Origin: Mesocentrotus franciscanus
Taxonomy: Eukaryota; Echinodermata; Echinoidea; Camarodonta; Strongylocentrotidae
NCBI GenBank assembly: GCA_037976565.1
Contig: CP137672.1
Span: 22,282,335 to 22,346,334, forward strand
Length of the DNA: 64,000 bases
Direction of reading: 5' to 3'
Shown: one piece after another, positions 1-11,045 of the stretch
Layout of the letters: each line of letters starts with the position of its first letter
Position numbering within the stretch: the first letter of the stretch is position 1
Position numbers and translations under genes: made by a program
Notes under the pieces: generated by a model
What the model saw: only the letters and a program-made list of their open reading frames with translations
The model's database searches: none
Told to the model about the DNA's origin: nothing

Positions 1-67
1 CTCAGATCTGCAGGCTGCACCGAATTCAAAGTCCTCACATCTGCTTCTTGCTTTAGGCCTACATTCC
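1..67 (-). CDS. Partial exon of a paralogous C2H2 zinc-finger gene
   Basis: On the minus strand a splice acceptor (tatttccag, ending at 68) opens an exon that runs off the left edge of the window. It reads ECRPKARSRCEDFEFGAACR and onward. The same exon start occurs at 54218 in the complete gene (ECRPKVRSKCEDFEFSAACR), with a few substitutions and the same reading frame. This is therefore the 5' part of the N-terminal coding exon of a second, tandemly arranged copy of that gene, whose zinc fingers should lie beyond the left edge. The visible 22 codons are open. Intactness of the rest cannot be judged. Confidence 0.7.
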
Positions 68-216
68 CTGGAAATAGCGAGAAAACAAAGGTGTTTTACA
101 GGATATCACAAATAGTACTATATTTTCTTGCAAAGGGAACACCATAGGGAGAAAAATTGGGTAAAGCTTTCTTGTGGGAAATCAATCATACTCTGAGTAC
201 TACCAATATATTGAAA

Positions 217-362
217 ATGAATAGTGGTAGAAGTAGTAGTAGAAGTAGTGGTAAAAGTAGTAGTAGAAATAGTAGTAGTAGTAGTAGTAGTAGTAGAAGT
301 ACTAAAAGTAGTAGTAGAAATAGTCGTAGTAGTAGTAGTAGTAGTTGTTGTACTGGTAGTAG
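217..362. repeat. AGT/GTA trinucleotide microsatellite
   Basis: An imperfect (AGT)n tract with AAA and CGT interruptions lies in the intron next to the partial exon. It produces serine-rich or valine-rich open frames that are not genes. Confidence 0.9.
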
Positions 363-849
363 TATTTTATTTGGCATTACAGAAAATACATAAGAAATCA
401 GAAAAAGACAATTAAACATGTATACATGTAGATAATGCAACCACTGGAATGCCAGGGACAGATTAAAGACCATATCCAAACTGAAAAATGAAATGGATAA
501 ATCATATGTCAAACTGAACCTTATGAGCCATAGAATACAGTAGTTGCTACTATTTGCTCACAAAGTGTCATGCAGAGGAGAAATAATTGTTTGAAAGCTT
601 GAATTCACGAGCATCAAAACCTGGAAAGAAGACGACTTGATGACGTCATCGTATATACATGTAGAGGCTATAGCCAGGGGCGTCGCTAGACCTTTTTCAG
701 TGGGGGTGTAGAGGCCACCGATTACCGACAAAACTAGCCACCAATTACCGACAAATATATTAATGCTAATGTCCCAATGTCAAAGCGCGCTCCCTATAGG
801 GGTTGGGTGCAGGGAGGTGCAGCGGGAGGTGCGGAAGCTTTGTCGTTTC

Positions 850-3560
850 ATTAATTTATTAGGGAATGAAGACGATTCGTTGTATCGTTTTCGACTCTCA
901 GTATTCCTTGTCTAAATTCAGTTCCCCCCATCCCACGCGAAGCGCGGTAGCTTTGACGTTTCATTAAATTATTAAAGAAAGAAGACGATTCGTTGTACCG
1001 TTCTCGACTCTTAATCCTTGTATAAACTCGATCAGTTCCCCCCCCCCGCGCGGAAGCTTTGAAGTTTCATTAAATTATCAGAGAAAGAAGACGATTCGTT
1101 GTACTCGTTCTCAACTTTAAATCCTTGTCTGATTTCAGTTCCCCCCCTCCCGCGCGAAGCGCGGAAGCTTTGACGTTTCATTAAATTATTAGAGAAAGAA
1201 GACGATTCATTGTAGCTTTCTCGGCTCTTAATCATTGTCTGAATTTTCAAAAATGTTTCTTTGTCCAATAAATAGTCACAGTTCTTAACAAGTTTTTAAC
1301 AAGAGAAAGAAGACGATTCGTTGTTACCGTTCTCGAATCTTAATCCTTGTCTGAATTCAGTTTTCCCCCTTCCGCGCAAAGCGCGGAAGCTTTGAAGTTT
1401 CATTAGATTATCAGAGAAAGAAGACGATTCGTTGTACCGTTCTCGACTCTAAATCCTTGTCTGAATTCAGTTCCCCCTCCCGCGCAAAGCGCGGAAGCTT
1501 TGACGTTTCATTAAATTATCAGAGAAAGAAGACGACTCTTAATCCTTGTCTGAATTCAGTTTTTCCCCCTCCCGCGCGAAGCGCGGAACTTTGACGTTGC
1601 ATTAAATTATCAGAGAAAGAAGACGATTCGTTGTATCGTTCTCGACTCTCAGTATTCCTTGTCTAAATTCAGTTCCCCCATCCCGCGCGAAGCGCGAAGC
1701 TTTGACGTTTCGATACCGTTCTCGACTCTAAATCCTTGTCTAAATTCAGCTTGACGTTTCATTAAATCATTAAAGAAAGAAAACGATTCGTTGTACCGTT
1801 CTCGACTCTTAATCCTTGTATAAACTCAGTTCCCCCTCCCGCGCGGAAGCTTTGAAGTTTCATTAAATTATCAGAGAAAGAAGACGATTCGTTGTACTCG
1901 TTCTCGACTCTAAATCCTTGTCTGAATTCAGTTTAACCCCTTCCGCGCGAAGTGCGGAAGCGTTGACGTTTCATTACATTATTAAAGAAAGAAGACGATT
2001 CGTTGTACCCTTCTCGACTCTTAATCCCTGTATAAACTCAGTTCCCCCCTTCCCGCGCGAAGCGCAGGAGCTATGACGTTTTTTTTTCAATAAGAGAAAG
2101 AAGACGATTCGTTGTTACCGTTCTCGACTCTTAATCCTTGTCTGAATTCAGTTTCCCCCCTCCCGCGCGAAGCGCGGAAACTTTGACGTTGCATTATTTA
2201 TTATCAGAGAAAGAAGACGATTCGTTGTACCGTTCTCGACTCTTAATCCTTGTCTGAACTCAGTTGCCCCTTCCGCGCGAAGCGCGGAAACTTTGACGTT
2301 ACATTAAATTATCAGAGAAAGAAGACGATTCGTTGTTACCGTTCTCGACTCTTAATCCTTGTCTGAATTCAGTTTCCCCCCTCCCGCGCGAAGCGCGGAA
2401 ACTTTGACGTTGCATTATTTATTATCAGAGAAAGAAGACGATTCGTTGTACCGTTCTCGACTCTTAATCCTTGTCTGAACTCAGTTGCCCCCTTCCGCGC
2501 GAAGCGCGGAAACTTTGACGTTACATTAAATTATCAGAGAAAGAAGGCGATTCGTTGTACCGTTCTCGACTCTTAATCCTTGTCTGAACTCAGTTGCCCC
2601 TCCCGCGCGAAGCGCGGAAACTTTGACGTTGCATTATTTATTATCAGAGAAAGAAGACGATTCGTTGTACCGTTCTCGACTCTTAATCCTTGTCTGAACT
2701 CAGTTGCCCCCTTCCGCGCGAAACGCGGAAGCTTTAAAGTTTCATTAAATTATCAGAGAAAGAAGACGAATCGTTGTACCGTTCTCTACTCTAAATCCTT
2801 GTCTGAATTCAGTTCCCCCCTTCCGCGCGAAGCGCGGAAACTTTGACGTTGCATTAAATTATCAGAGAAAGAAGGCGATTCGTTGTACCGTTCTCGACTC
2901 TTAATCCTTGTCTGAACTCAGTTGCCCCTCCCGCGCGAAGCGCGGAAACTTTGACGTTGCATTAAATTATTAGAGAATGACGTTGCATTATTTATTATCA
3001 GAGAAAGAAGACGATTCGTTGTACCGTTCTCGACTCTTAATCCTTGTCTGAACTCAGTTGCCCCCTTCCGCGCGAAGCGCGGAAACTTTGACGTTTCATT
3101 ACATTATCAGAGAAAGAAGACGATTCGTTGTACCGTTCTCGACTCTTAATCCTTACCGGACTCAGTTGCCCCTTCCCGCGCGAAACGCGGAAACTTTGAC
3201 GTTGCATTATTTATTATCAGAGAAAGAAGACGATTCGTTGTACCGTTCTCGACTCTTAATCCTTGTCTGAACTCAGTTGCCCCCTTCCGCGCGAAACGCG
3301 GAAGCTTTAAAGTTTCATTAAATTATCAGAGAAAGAAGATGAATCGTTGTACCGTTCTCTACTCTAAATCCTTGTCTGAATTCAGTTCCCCCCTTCCGCG
3401 CGAAGCGCGGAAACTTTGACGTTGCATTAAATTATCAGAGAAAGAAGGCGATTCGTTGTACCGTTCTCGACTCTTAATCCTTGTCTGAACTCAGTTGCCC
3501 CTCCCGCGCGAAGCGCGGAAACTTTGACGTTGCATTAAATTATTAGAGAAAGAAGACGAT
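850..3560. repeat. Minisatellite of about 108 bp with GCGAAGC hairpin core
   Basis: About 25 tandem units occur, each with the landmarks gaagacgattcgttgta, ttctcgactcttaatccttg and ttccgcgcgaagcgcggaa. The last landmark is a perfect inverted repeat: an 8-bp stem TTCCGCGC/GCGCGGAA around a GAA triloop. About 15 units keep the exact GCGAAGC core. Others carry GCAAAGC, GCGAAAC or GCGAAGT variants. Many units have cysteine- or serine-rich short open frames that follow the repeat period and are not protein genes. Units in the right half are more regular than those in the left half. Confidence 0.88.
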
Positions 3561-3779
3561 TCATTGTACCGTTCTCGGCTCTTAATCATTGTCTGAATTT
3601 TCAGAAATGTTTCTTTGTCCAATAAATAGTCACAGTTCATATGGAAAAAAAATTTACCGACTTCAAACTTCTGCATTGATATAGTACACGAGGATCGAGC
3701 AAGAATACCGACACACCTGACCCGACACAGCAACATATCTATGCGTATCGTTCTTGCTCCCTCGACGAGGCGACTACAC

Positions 3780-4035
3780 CCAACAACCCCCTCTTTCTTA
3801 CTCTCACACCTCCTCTCTCAGGCTCTAACCCCCCTTCTCCCTCTCCTCTCTTTCATCCCATTTTTTTTTGTTTCCTTTTTCTCTTTTTTTTTCCTTATCT
3901 TCTTTTCTTTCTTTTCCTTTCTTTCCTCTCCTTCCTCTTTTCTCTTTTTTTTCTTCTCTTCTCTTTCCTTTTTTGTCTTTCTTTTCTTTCCCTTTCCCTT
4001 TCCTTTTTCCCCTCCCCCTTTTTCTCATTTTTCCC
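3780..4035. repeat. Long polypyrimidine tract
   Basis: The plus strand is almost pure C/T for roughly 250 bases (runs of tttcctttcttttc type), just inside the right end of the hAT-type element. The opposite strand gives a Lys/Glu/Arg-rich open frame that is a composition artefact. Polypurine-polypyrimidine tracts of this length can adopt triplex (H-DNA) structures. Confidence 0.85.
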
Positions 4036-4239
4036 GACGGCAGTGCAATTTTACCGACAATATCCTGACAGGTGGGGTGTCGCACCCCTCTAGCGACGCC
4101 CCTGGCTATAGCTACCGGTTGCTTCTTCACATGGTATGTATATCACTTTGTTTTTTCGTTATACAGTCTTACATTCAAATATTTCAACGAATTACAAATA
4201 AATATCGAACAGCTCTATTGTTTCATTGAATCCTAATTC

Positions 4240-5870
4240 ATCAGCCTTTGACACTGTTGACCATGAATTGTTACTGAAACGTTTCAAGTGTTAAGGAATA
4301 GGTGGAGTTGTTCTCGACTGGATTGCATCATATCTTGATAAAAGATCACAAGTTATTAAAATCAGTGAAACTTTGTCATCTCCTGTCAAGATTCCTTTTG
4401 GTGTGCCGCAAGGGTCAGTCGACGAGCCATTGTTTTTTAGCATTTATTCTAGTCCTCTTGCAAAAATTGCTCATAAACACGACCCATAAAGCATTCATCT
4501 GTATGCAGATGATACACAATTGTACGTTTCCTTTGACCCATCCGACCCTGCAAGTGAAATGTCTGCCAGGCATCGTCTACAGGCTACTATAGAAGATATG
4601 CGGTCATGTATGCTCATTAATAGGTTAAAATTAAATGAGAGTAAAACAGAGTTGATTATAGTTACTTCTAAGTCACAACGTCACTTGATCAATGACCGTA
4701 ATATACAGATTAGTAACTCCCAGATTCGGGCTGCTCCATCAGTTCGAAATCTCAGTGTTACATTTCACGAGAACATGTGCATGGATGCCCATGTGAAGAA
4801 GATCTGTCAATCTGTCGATCTGTGTATTATAACATTCATAATGTTAACAGCATTCGAAAAGTCCTTGACCATAAGTCTGCTGCTATGCTTATACATGCAT
4901 TTGTTTTATCACGATTAGATATTGGCAATGCTCTTCTTTTCAAGATTACTTCACCTAATCTTGACAAACTTCAACATGCTCAGAATGCAGCTGCCAGGGT
5001 GTTATCAAAGACATCTAATAGGAGGCGGGTTGGCTCAGTCGGTAAAGCGTCTGCCTGTCGAACCAAAGATCTCGAGTTCGAATCCAACCCAGACGAATGA
5101 CTGAAGCCTGCGTTGTGTGTTAACGTGCCCCTCCCCTGTTTCATAGACGCAGGCTATGTTAAGTGGAAAACACTCCGTCCCTCGGATAGGACGTTAAATG
5201 GAGGCCCCGTGTAGAGGAGAGTCACCACCTTTGCACGTTAAGAACCCACTGCACTATTCGTATAAGAGTAAGGGGAAACCCCGGTGTAGTGGTCCACCTG
5301 CACACCCCAATCAGTTATACCGGGAGGAGAGACCCGAGGGTTACAGTGATTCAGTTCGCTTTTCGCCTCCCAGGCACAGGTGACGCCAAATACTTAATAA
5401 TAATAATAATAATAATCTAAATATGATCACATTTCTCCTGTTCTCAAAAGGCTTCACTGGTTGCCAATCTGCAAGCGCATAGAATTTAAAATCCTTCTCC
5501 TCACATGGAAGGCTGTAAATGGATTAGCACAAAACTATTTACAAGACCTTGTATATACACCAGCTCGTAGTCTAAGATCATCACACCAGCATATTCTTAA
5601 GATCCTTAAGACGCGAGTGGCCTGTGGTGAAAGAGCTTTTTCAGCTGCAGCACCTTCTCTTTGGAATAATTTACCATTGAATTTGAGAATCATAACTTCC
5701 TTAGAGACCTTTAAATCCAAGCTGAAATCTCATCTTTTTTAACAATACCTGTACTTGGCACTATGACACTCATCCAAACTCTCCTATTCTTCCTATTTTT
5801 TTTGTGCGCCTTGGAATAGAACTGTCTAGATAGACGGCGCTATATAAATGCCTATTGTTATTATTAGTAC
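4240..5870 (+). mobile_element. CR1/L2-like non-LTR retrotransposon, 5' truncated and decayed
   Basis: Reverse-transcriptase motifs appear in order. They are SSAFDTVDHELLLKRF near 4240, GVPQGSV near 4400 and LYADDTQLY at about 4500 (catalytic YADD). LNESKTEL follows near 4635, and a C-terminal block HISPVLKRLHWLPICKRIEF near 5430 runs to SLWNNLPLNLR and FKSKLKSHLF, ending about 5742. The 3' region ends in ggcgctatataaatgcc and an ATT-type tail, as in CR1/L2-type elements. The frame is broken by several indels and stops, the 5' half is missing, and a SINE splits the C-terminal block between TSN and KYDHISPVLK. It is a dead copy. Confidence 0.88.
5021..5416 (+). mobile_element. tRNA-derived SINE inserted in the LINE relic
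   Basis: The head has a Pol III A box TGGCTCAGTCGG (5031-5042) and a B box AGTTCGAATCC (5075-5085), spaced as in a tRNA gene. A central body follows, with the landmarks tcggataggacgttaaatgg and ttgcacgttaagaaccca, and an (AAT)n tail (5394-5416). The flanks atctaata and atctaaat look like a target duplication. The interrupted LINE reading frame resumes right after the tail, which confirms the insertion. The central body is also found in the 7SL-headed insertion at 63259. Confidence 0.85.
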
Positions 5871-7632
5871 ACACTAAGAAAAAATGGTTCAATAGCAGCC
5901 CCTTTAGGGGTTCAATCCTGCACCCTTTTTAAAGGTGCAATCCTGCACCCTTTAAAAGTTAGGGTGCTAGATTGAACCTTTTAGGGGACATGTTAGTACC
6001 CTTAATGGTTCAATCCTGCACCTTTAGGGGTGCAAACCGATGCAACAATAGCAGCACCTTTAGGGGTTCAATCCTGCACCCTTTATAAGGGTGCCAGATT
6101 GCACCTTTTAGGAGACATGTTAGTACCCTTAGTGGTTCAATCCTGCTCCTTTAGGGATGCAAACCGATGCAATAGCAGAACCTTTAGGGGTTCAATCATG
6201 CACCCTTTTAAAAGGTGCCATCCTGCAACCATACTTGAGGTGCTGCTATTATTTGCATCGGTTTGCTTACCTCCTGGACAAAATGATGATCTTTAAAGTA
6301 GCTCCAGCAGCTAGCAGTCCAGTGCAAAGCAAAGTTGATCATTTTCTGCAGACCAACTATTTCCCCACACATGAGTGGCTGTGTGGGACTACTGAGTGAT
6401 AGTAGTGACACTGTCTGAGCTAAGCTACATGTACTATTAGACTTGGTAAATCTGCTTCGATCCTTCCTCGATTAGTTTGTCTAATTCTTGCTCTGGAATA
6501 CTCTCCTGGTTTAAATCTAACCCTTATCACCGATACTGTGGGTTTTAAAGGAAGACAAATCTGGCAAATGAATGAAATGCGCGGTTGTCTGTTGAGATGC
6601 TGCCGTTTGAATTTGAAAATAATGTTTTCGCTCTCTGCCTCTAGATGGCAGCAAACACACCCCTTTTGCACCCTTTTTTGCACCCTTTTTTCCTAAATAG
6701 GGTTCATTTTTATGGGAAGGTTGCACCCTTTTATTTTGCACCCTTTCTTGCACCCTTTTTTCTTCAATAGGGTTCATTTTCGTGGGAAGGGTGCAAACTC
6801 TTATTTTGCACCCTTTTTTCTTCAATTAATAGGGTTGATTTTTATGGGAAGGGTGCACCCTTTTATTTTGCACCCTTTCTTGCACCCTTTTTTCTTCAAT
6901 AGGGTTCATTTTCGTGGGAAGGGTGCAAACTCTTATTTTGCACCCTTTTTTCTTAAATTAATAGGGTTGATTTTTTTATAGGAAGGTTGCACCATTTTAT
7001 TTTGCACCCTTTCTTGCACCCTTTTTTCTTCAATAGGGTTCATTTTCGTGGGAAGGGTGCAAACTCTTATTTTGCACCCTTTTTTCTTAAATTAATAGGG
7101 TTGATTTTTATAGGAAGGTTGCACCATTTTATTTTGCACCCTTTCTTGTACCCTTTTTTCTTCAATAGGGTTCATTTTTGTGGGAAGGGTGCAAACTCTT
7201 ATTTTGCACCCCTTTTCTTCAATGAATAGGGTTCATTTTTATGGGAAGGGTGCACCCTTTTATTTTGCACCCTTTCTTGCACCCTTTTTTCTTCAATAGG
7301 GTTCATTTTCGTGGGAAGGGTGCAAACTCTTATTTTGCACCCTTTTTTCTTAAATTAATAGGGTTGATTTTTATAGGAAGGTTGCACCATTTTATTTTGC
7401 ACCCTTTCTTGCACCCTTTTTTCTTCAATAGGGTTCATTTTTGTGGGAAGGGTGTAAACTCTTATTTTGCACCCCTTTTCTTCAATTAATAGGGTTCATT
7501 TTTATGGGAAGGTTGCACCATTTTATTTTGCACCCTTTTTTGCACCCTTTTTTCTTCAATAGGGTTCATTTTTATGTAAAAGGTGCAAACTCTTATTTTG
7601 CACCCTTTTTTGCACCCTTTTTTCTTAGAGTG
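5870..7632. mobile_element. Non-autonomous TIR element with internal minisatellite
   Basis: The ends are inverted: CACACTAAGAAAAAA at 5870 and its complement-type TTTTTTCTTAGAGTG ending at 7632. TA lies on both sides (5868-5869, 7633-7634) and TTAG lies just outside on each side, so either TA or a longer duplication is possible. The left part (5880-6240) has three copies of a block with ttcaatcctgcaccctt and gcaaaccgatgcaa. The right part is a tandem array. No transposase is encoded. The superfamily is unresolved; a TA duplication would fit Tc1/mariner. Confidence 0.68.
6655..7630. repeat. Tandem array of about 130-bp units (tgcaccctttttt type)
   Basis: About seven units alternate two half-units: aatagggttcattttcgtgg followed by gaagggtgcaaactcttatt, and aatagggttgatttttatag followed by gaaggttgcaccattttatt. 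Each half-unit carries the tgcaccctttttt word found at the right terminus, so the array looks like repeated copying of the subterminal region. Open frames with HPFLHPFFFNRVHF-type repeats arise from the period and are not genes. Confidence 0.88.
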
Positions 7633-7882
7633 TATTAGTAGTAGTAAATTAGCTAAATCAATGTGAAATAAACTTATCAGATTCTCTGAGAAGTTTATCC
7701 GAGTCCAAGGCTGTCATGAGTCGATCTATGCAGCGTTTGCCCGGCCCGGCCCTGATCAGGGCTGAATAGGCAAACTCAGAAAGTCAAGCAAAGCCCGCCG
7801 AAGAGAGTTCACTAGACATTTTGCCTATAATTATAATGATGTCGCGACTTGCGAGAAACAAATGTTCAGAATATATTAAATA

Positions 7883-8072
7883 AAACTAGATGGACCTTCG
7901 ACTGCGCGCAGTTGAAATTGATGCCTCCGCCATAGGGCCATTTTACAGACCTAAACAGGAGTTTGATTGTAATCCATTAACATTAACAGGTTCTCAGAAT
8001 ATCGTGATTACAAGCTATTTTTCATATACATGTATGACCCTTTGATCTTTGACCTCATGACCCAAAAATCTA
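7883..8072. repeat. Dispersed repeat (partner 47003-47204)
   Basis: About 190 bp match the segment that borders the low-coordinate end of the zinc-finger array. Shared words include aaactagatgga, ttgatgcctccgc, aatatcgtgattacaagc and gacctcatgaccc. No coding potential was seen. The flanks differ between the two copies. Confidence 0.8.
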
Positions 8073-8519
8073 CTCAGTTCATTGGCTCTGCAAGATTCTT
8101 ACATGTTTTGAGTTTGATGCTAATCTGTCCATCGGTTCTAATGATGCATGGAGCTAGAAGACTAGGAGAGAAAACTGGATTAGGGTCTTTTGAACTATCC
8201 CTGGTGCCGCGGTCCCCAAGCGATCATTCCACTAAGCTGGATTAATGCCGCCTGGTCGCACCGGTGGTAAATAAGATCACATAGCGCATGCGCAAGGTCG
8301 GTTGATCAACCGGAACCGCTTGCATGTGCGGTGCATTGTAGGATATGTTTACATCCCGTAACATGGCAGCTTTTAAACCCGGGGGGGGGGTACTCAGAAT
8401 TGGTTTGGACGGGGTGTGCCGCTCAAGCCTTGAAACCCCTACCAGGTCTCATCTCCCTGCCCCTACCCATTTTGTTCAGGTATCACAGGCCATGAAAGCC
8501 CTCTTCTCTATGTCATTAA
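8073..8519. other. Non-coding stretch
   Basis: No gene is recognised. A G-run followed by tactcagaattggtttggac at about 8380 looks like the edge of another dispersed element. A related G-rich border occurs near 18604. Confidence 0.4.
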
Positions 8520-10010
8520 AGGTTCAAAGACTCAATTAAACTGCCATTTGATATTCGATGTGAATTGTTAGACCAACTTGGATGTGAAGTGTGGAGATAT
8601 GAAGATTTGAGTCAAATTGAAATATTTCACAGAACATTTCTCAGGTCAGCGTTATGTGTAAATAAATTTACACCAGATTGTATGGTATATGGAGAAACTG
8701 GGAGGGCATGTTAAGCTAACGGTATCAAACATCGAATGGTTATAGTTTCTGGTTAAGAATAGTAAAAGGTTCCCCTATAAATATTCAGTCAAATTTTATT
8801 TTTGCAAAGGTTAATTAGTCAGAATGTAGATATGTCTAATTATTTCAAGTGGTTATCTTGTATTGAAAAAATATTGAACCACGCTGTTCCTCTTGTCTGG
8901 CTAAAGCACGGGGAAGGATTTAGCAATAGTTGGATGCTGAGCACTCTGAAGTTGAGATTAAACGATCATTTTCAAAACAAGATGACTGTGATGGCAACAA
9001 TATTTTGGTCAAACAGCTAGTGCATGCCAAAATTATAGGATCTTTAAAAATGATTCTCTTTGAAAGGTATTTAGTTTTGGTGGGTAAAAAAGATAGAATA
9101 ACATTGCTCAGCCGTTTTAAATGTAGGTCACACCGTTTACCAATTAATAATAACAGATTCAAAGAAGCTTTTAATGAAATTAATATAGAATGCCAATGTT
9201 GTGATATGCATTAGTCTGGTGATGAATACCATTATGTTTTTGTTTGCCCTTTGTTCAGAAAGGAAAGAGAGTTATATTTAGGTCGTAAAGTAATAGTTAA
9301 ATGCCCTTGCACATTACACATGTTGAATTTATTTTTATATTCCGGTACAGGACAGCTGAAGAAATTCTTAAGGATGATAATGTCATATTTTGCTGGTCTA
9401 AATAAATCTGAACAATCCAATCATAATCATGTCACCCATAAAAAGGAATGTTGTAGTACAGTCTTGCTGTACGTCAAGTATAGTTTTGTTTGATTGTTTG
9501 TTTGTTTTATCTTATTGCATTATATTCCATTCTGTTTTTTTGTTTGTCCTTTGGAAAGCAAAGAATGATTTAGGTTTATCTTTCTAGGGACAATATTATG
9601 CCGTATTTTTTTAGTCTGCATGCACCCAATCACAATAACATGCAATCCAATCACATCTCACTTACATGTACACAATTTAACTGATAATTTTTTTAAATAG
9701 TTAGCTCAATTATGTAGTGTTTTATTGTTTGTATTTATATTGCTCATGTGGAATTCTCCACTTTTTATGTATATTTGCCATATTTGTTTAATATTGTATT
9801 TTTGTGTAGCATATATATAGCCTAGGTTTAGATCATTCCTATTTATCGTTATACATTTGTATTGTTGTTTTTTTTGTATTCTGTATTCTTTGTATTATTA
9901 TGCTACGTTTGTATTCTTTATTATGTATCATTATCATGACATGTAAATGTGTTGTACTCTCATACCCTAGAAGGGGGTCGCAAGAGTCAATAAATTATAT
10001 TCTATGCATA
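8520..10010 (+). mobile_element. Decayed non-LTR retrotransposon, C-terminal part and 3' UTR
   Basis: Fragments in different frames read LPFDIRCELLDQL, then EVWRYEDLSQIEIFHRTFLR with NKFTPDCMVYGE (8530-8700). Further on come FKCRSHRLPINNNRFKEAF, a CQCC pair and GDEYHYVFVCPLFRKERELY (9110-9280). This order (post-RT block, then a Cys-rich GDE-HY-CP motif) is typical of the C-terminus of invertebrate non-LTR elements. A 3' UTR with caataaattatattc ends near 10010. Internal deletions and stops make it non-functional. The reverse-transcriptase fragment at the right edge of the window could be from the same family. Confidence 0.75.
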
Positions 10011-10630
10011 ATGTAGTCTTCTTTCAAGATTGATCTCATTTCATGTAATGGACCAAAATGTACTGTTTTCAATGGGTCATCACAATAGAACGAACGGGAG
10101 CGCACGGTGGAGTCATACATCAAAATAAAGAAGAAAATCTAATTTGTCTGCCTAAAAAATGATTTTCACCCGGGCTAGACAGGGTCTACAACTAATATTA
10201 CGTTGAAATATGAATATAAATGGAATGAAATATGGACAATTTTCAACAATAATCATGTCAAAACTCGCCTTGTCGTTGGCCGATTTTCGAGATTTTTACA
10301 CCCATTGAGAGCTGAATTCACAACATCAGAGTGTATGTCGCATGTGATGACGCTAATTAACGACATGCAGGGACATGTGTATAGAGCTAGCTATATGAAC
10401 ACGCGATTCCTTATGACTGGACTGTCGATGTTCCCACATAGAGAGGGCCAGTTCAGAGCGGCATCGCGCATGGAACATCAAAGTCCGGAGATAGTGACCA
10501 GGGTGACCTCGTTGCGTAAGAGGTCGTTTTGTTTTTCGTTGGACCCCTAATCCCGCATAATCCCGCTCTGAGTGATAGGAAAAGCCCTAGGGGCAGAGTG
10601 CCTCCTAGTCTTCTAGCTCCATGCTCTTTC
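10011..10630. other. Unassigned stretch with one unrecognised open frame
   Basis: A 115-codon open frame (10203-10550, plus strand) has no motif I recognise and lacks convincing splice or codon signals. No repeat match inside the window was found. Confidence 0.3.
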
Positions 10631-11045
10631 AAAGGTTCGTCGATCGCCGCACTTTACTCTTACCAAGGTTCGTCGATCGCCACAATTTACTCTCTTCAAG
10701 GTTTGTCGATTGCCACACCTTGATCTGTCCAAGGTTTGTCAATCGCCACACTTTACTCTTTCCAAGGTTCGTTGATCGCCACACTTTACTCTTACCAAGG
10801 TTCGTCGATCGCCACACTTTACTCTCTCCAAGGTTTGTCGATTGCCACACCTTGATCTGCCCAAGGTTTGTCGATTGCCACACTTTACTCTTACCAAGGT
10901 TCGTCAATCGCCACACTTCATTCTTACCAAGGTTCGATTGCCACACCTGCTCTTACCAAGGTTTGTCGATCGCCACACTTTACTCTTTCCAAGGTTTGTC
11001 GATTGCCACACCTTGATCTGTCCGACGCTTGTTGATCGCTACATA
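10631..11045. repeat. 33-bp tandem array, left arm (about 12 units)
   Basis: Units differ at gtcgatcgcc/gtcgattgcc/gtcaatcgcc and in the spacer (actctta, actcttt, ttgatctg). Some spacer variants recur at intervals of three to five units, suggesting higher-order amplification. Confidence 0.9.

Larger units (their letters stand above)
1..546. repeat. Segmental duplication, copy 1 (partner 54152-54706)
   Basis: The first 546 bases match 54152-54706 almost base for base: exon start, splice site, intron sequence and an AGT-type microsatellite. Similarity stops abruptly after the shared stretch agaatacagtarttgc. Both copies have the same orientation, so this is a direct (tandem-type) duplication with an offset of about 54.15 kb. 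The two microsatellites differ in length and interruptions. Confidence 0.88.
675..4104. mobile_element. Non-autonomous hAT-type DNA transposon with minisatellite interior
   Basis: The ends are inverted copies of CAGGGGCGTCGCTAGA (675-690 and 4089-4104). They are flanked by an 8-bp target duplication GCTATAGC at 667-674 and 4105-4112. An 8-bp duplication and termini beginning CAGGG are the signature of the hAT superfamily. A second shared word, TTACCGACA, lies just inside both ends. No transposase reading frame is present. The interior is a tandem array (about 850-3560) plus a pyrimidine-rich tract. The element would have to move using a transposase encoded elsewhere. Confidence 0.85.

Noticed and set aside
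157..512. Ser-rich, Val-rich and Leu-rich open frames
   Set aside because: They translate the AGT microsatellite in an intron.
3741..4229. 162-codon Phe/Ser/Leu-rich frame and the opposite Lys/Glu-rich frame
   Set aside because: Composition artefact of the polypyrimidine tract inside the hAT-type element.
6517..7638. Open frames with FLHPFFFNRVHFRGKGANSY repeats
   Set aside because: Translation of the 130-bp minisatellite; the same frames are broken in non-multiple-of-three units.
10203..10550. 115-codon open frame as a gene
   Set aside because: No recognisable domain and no splice or codon support.
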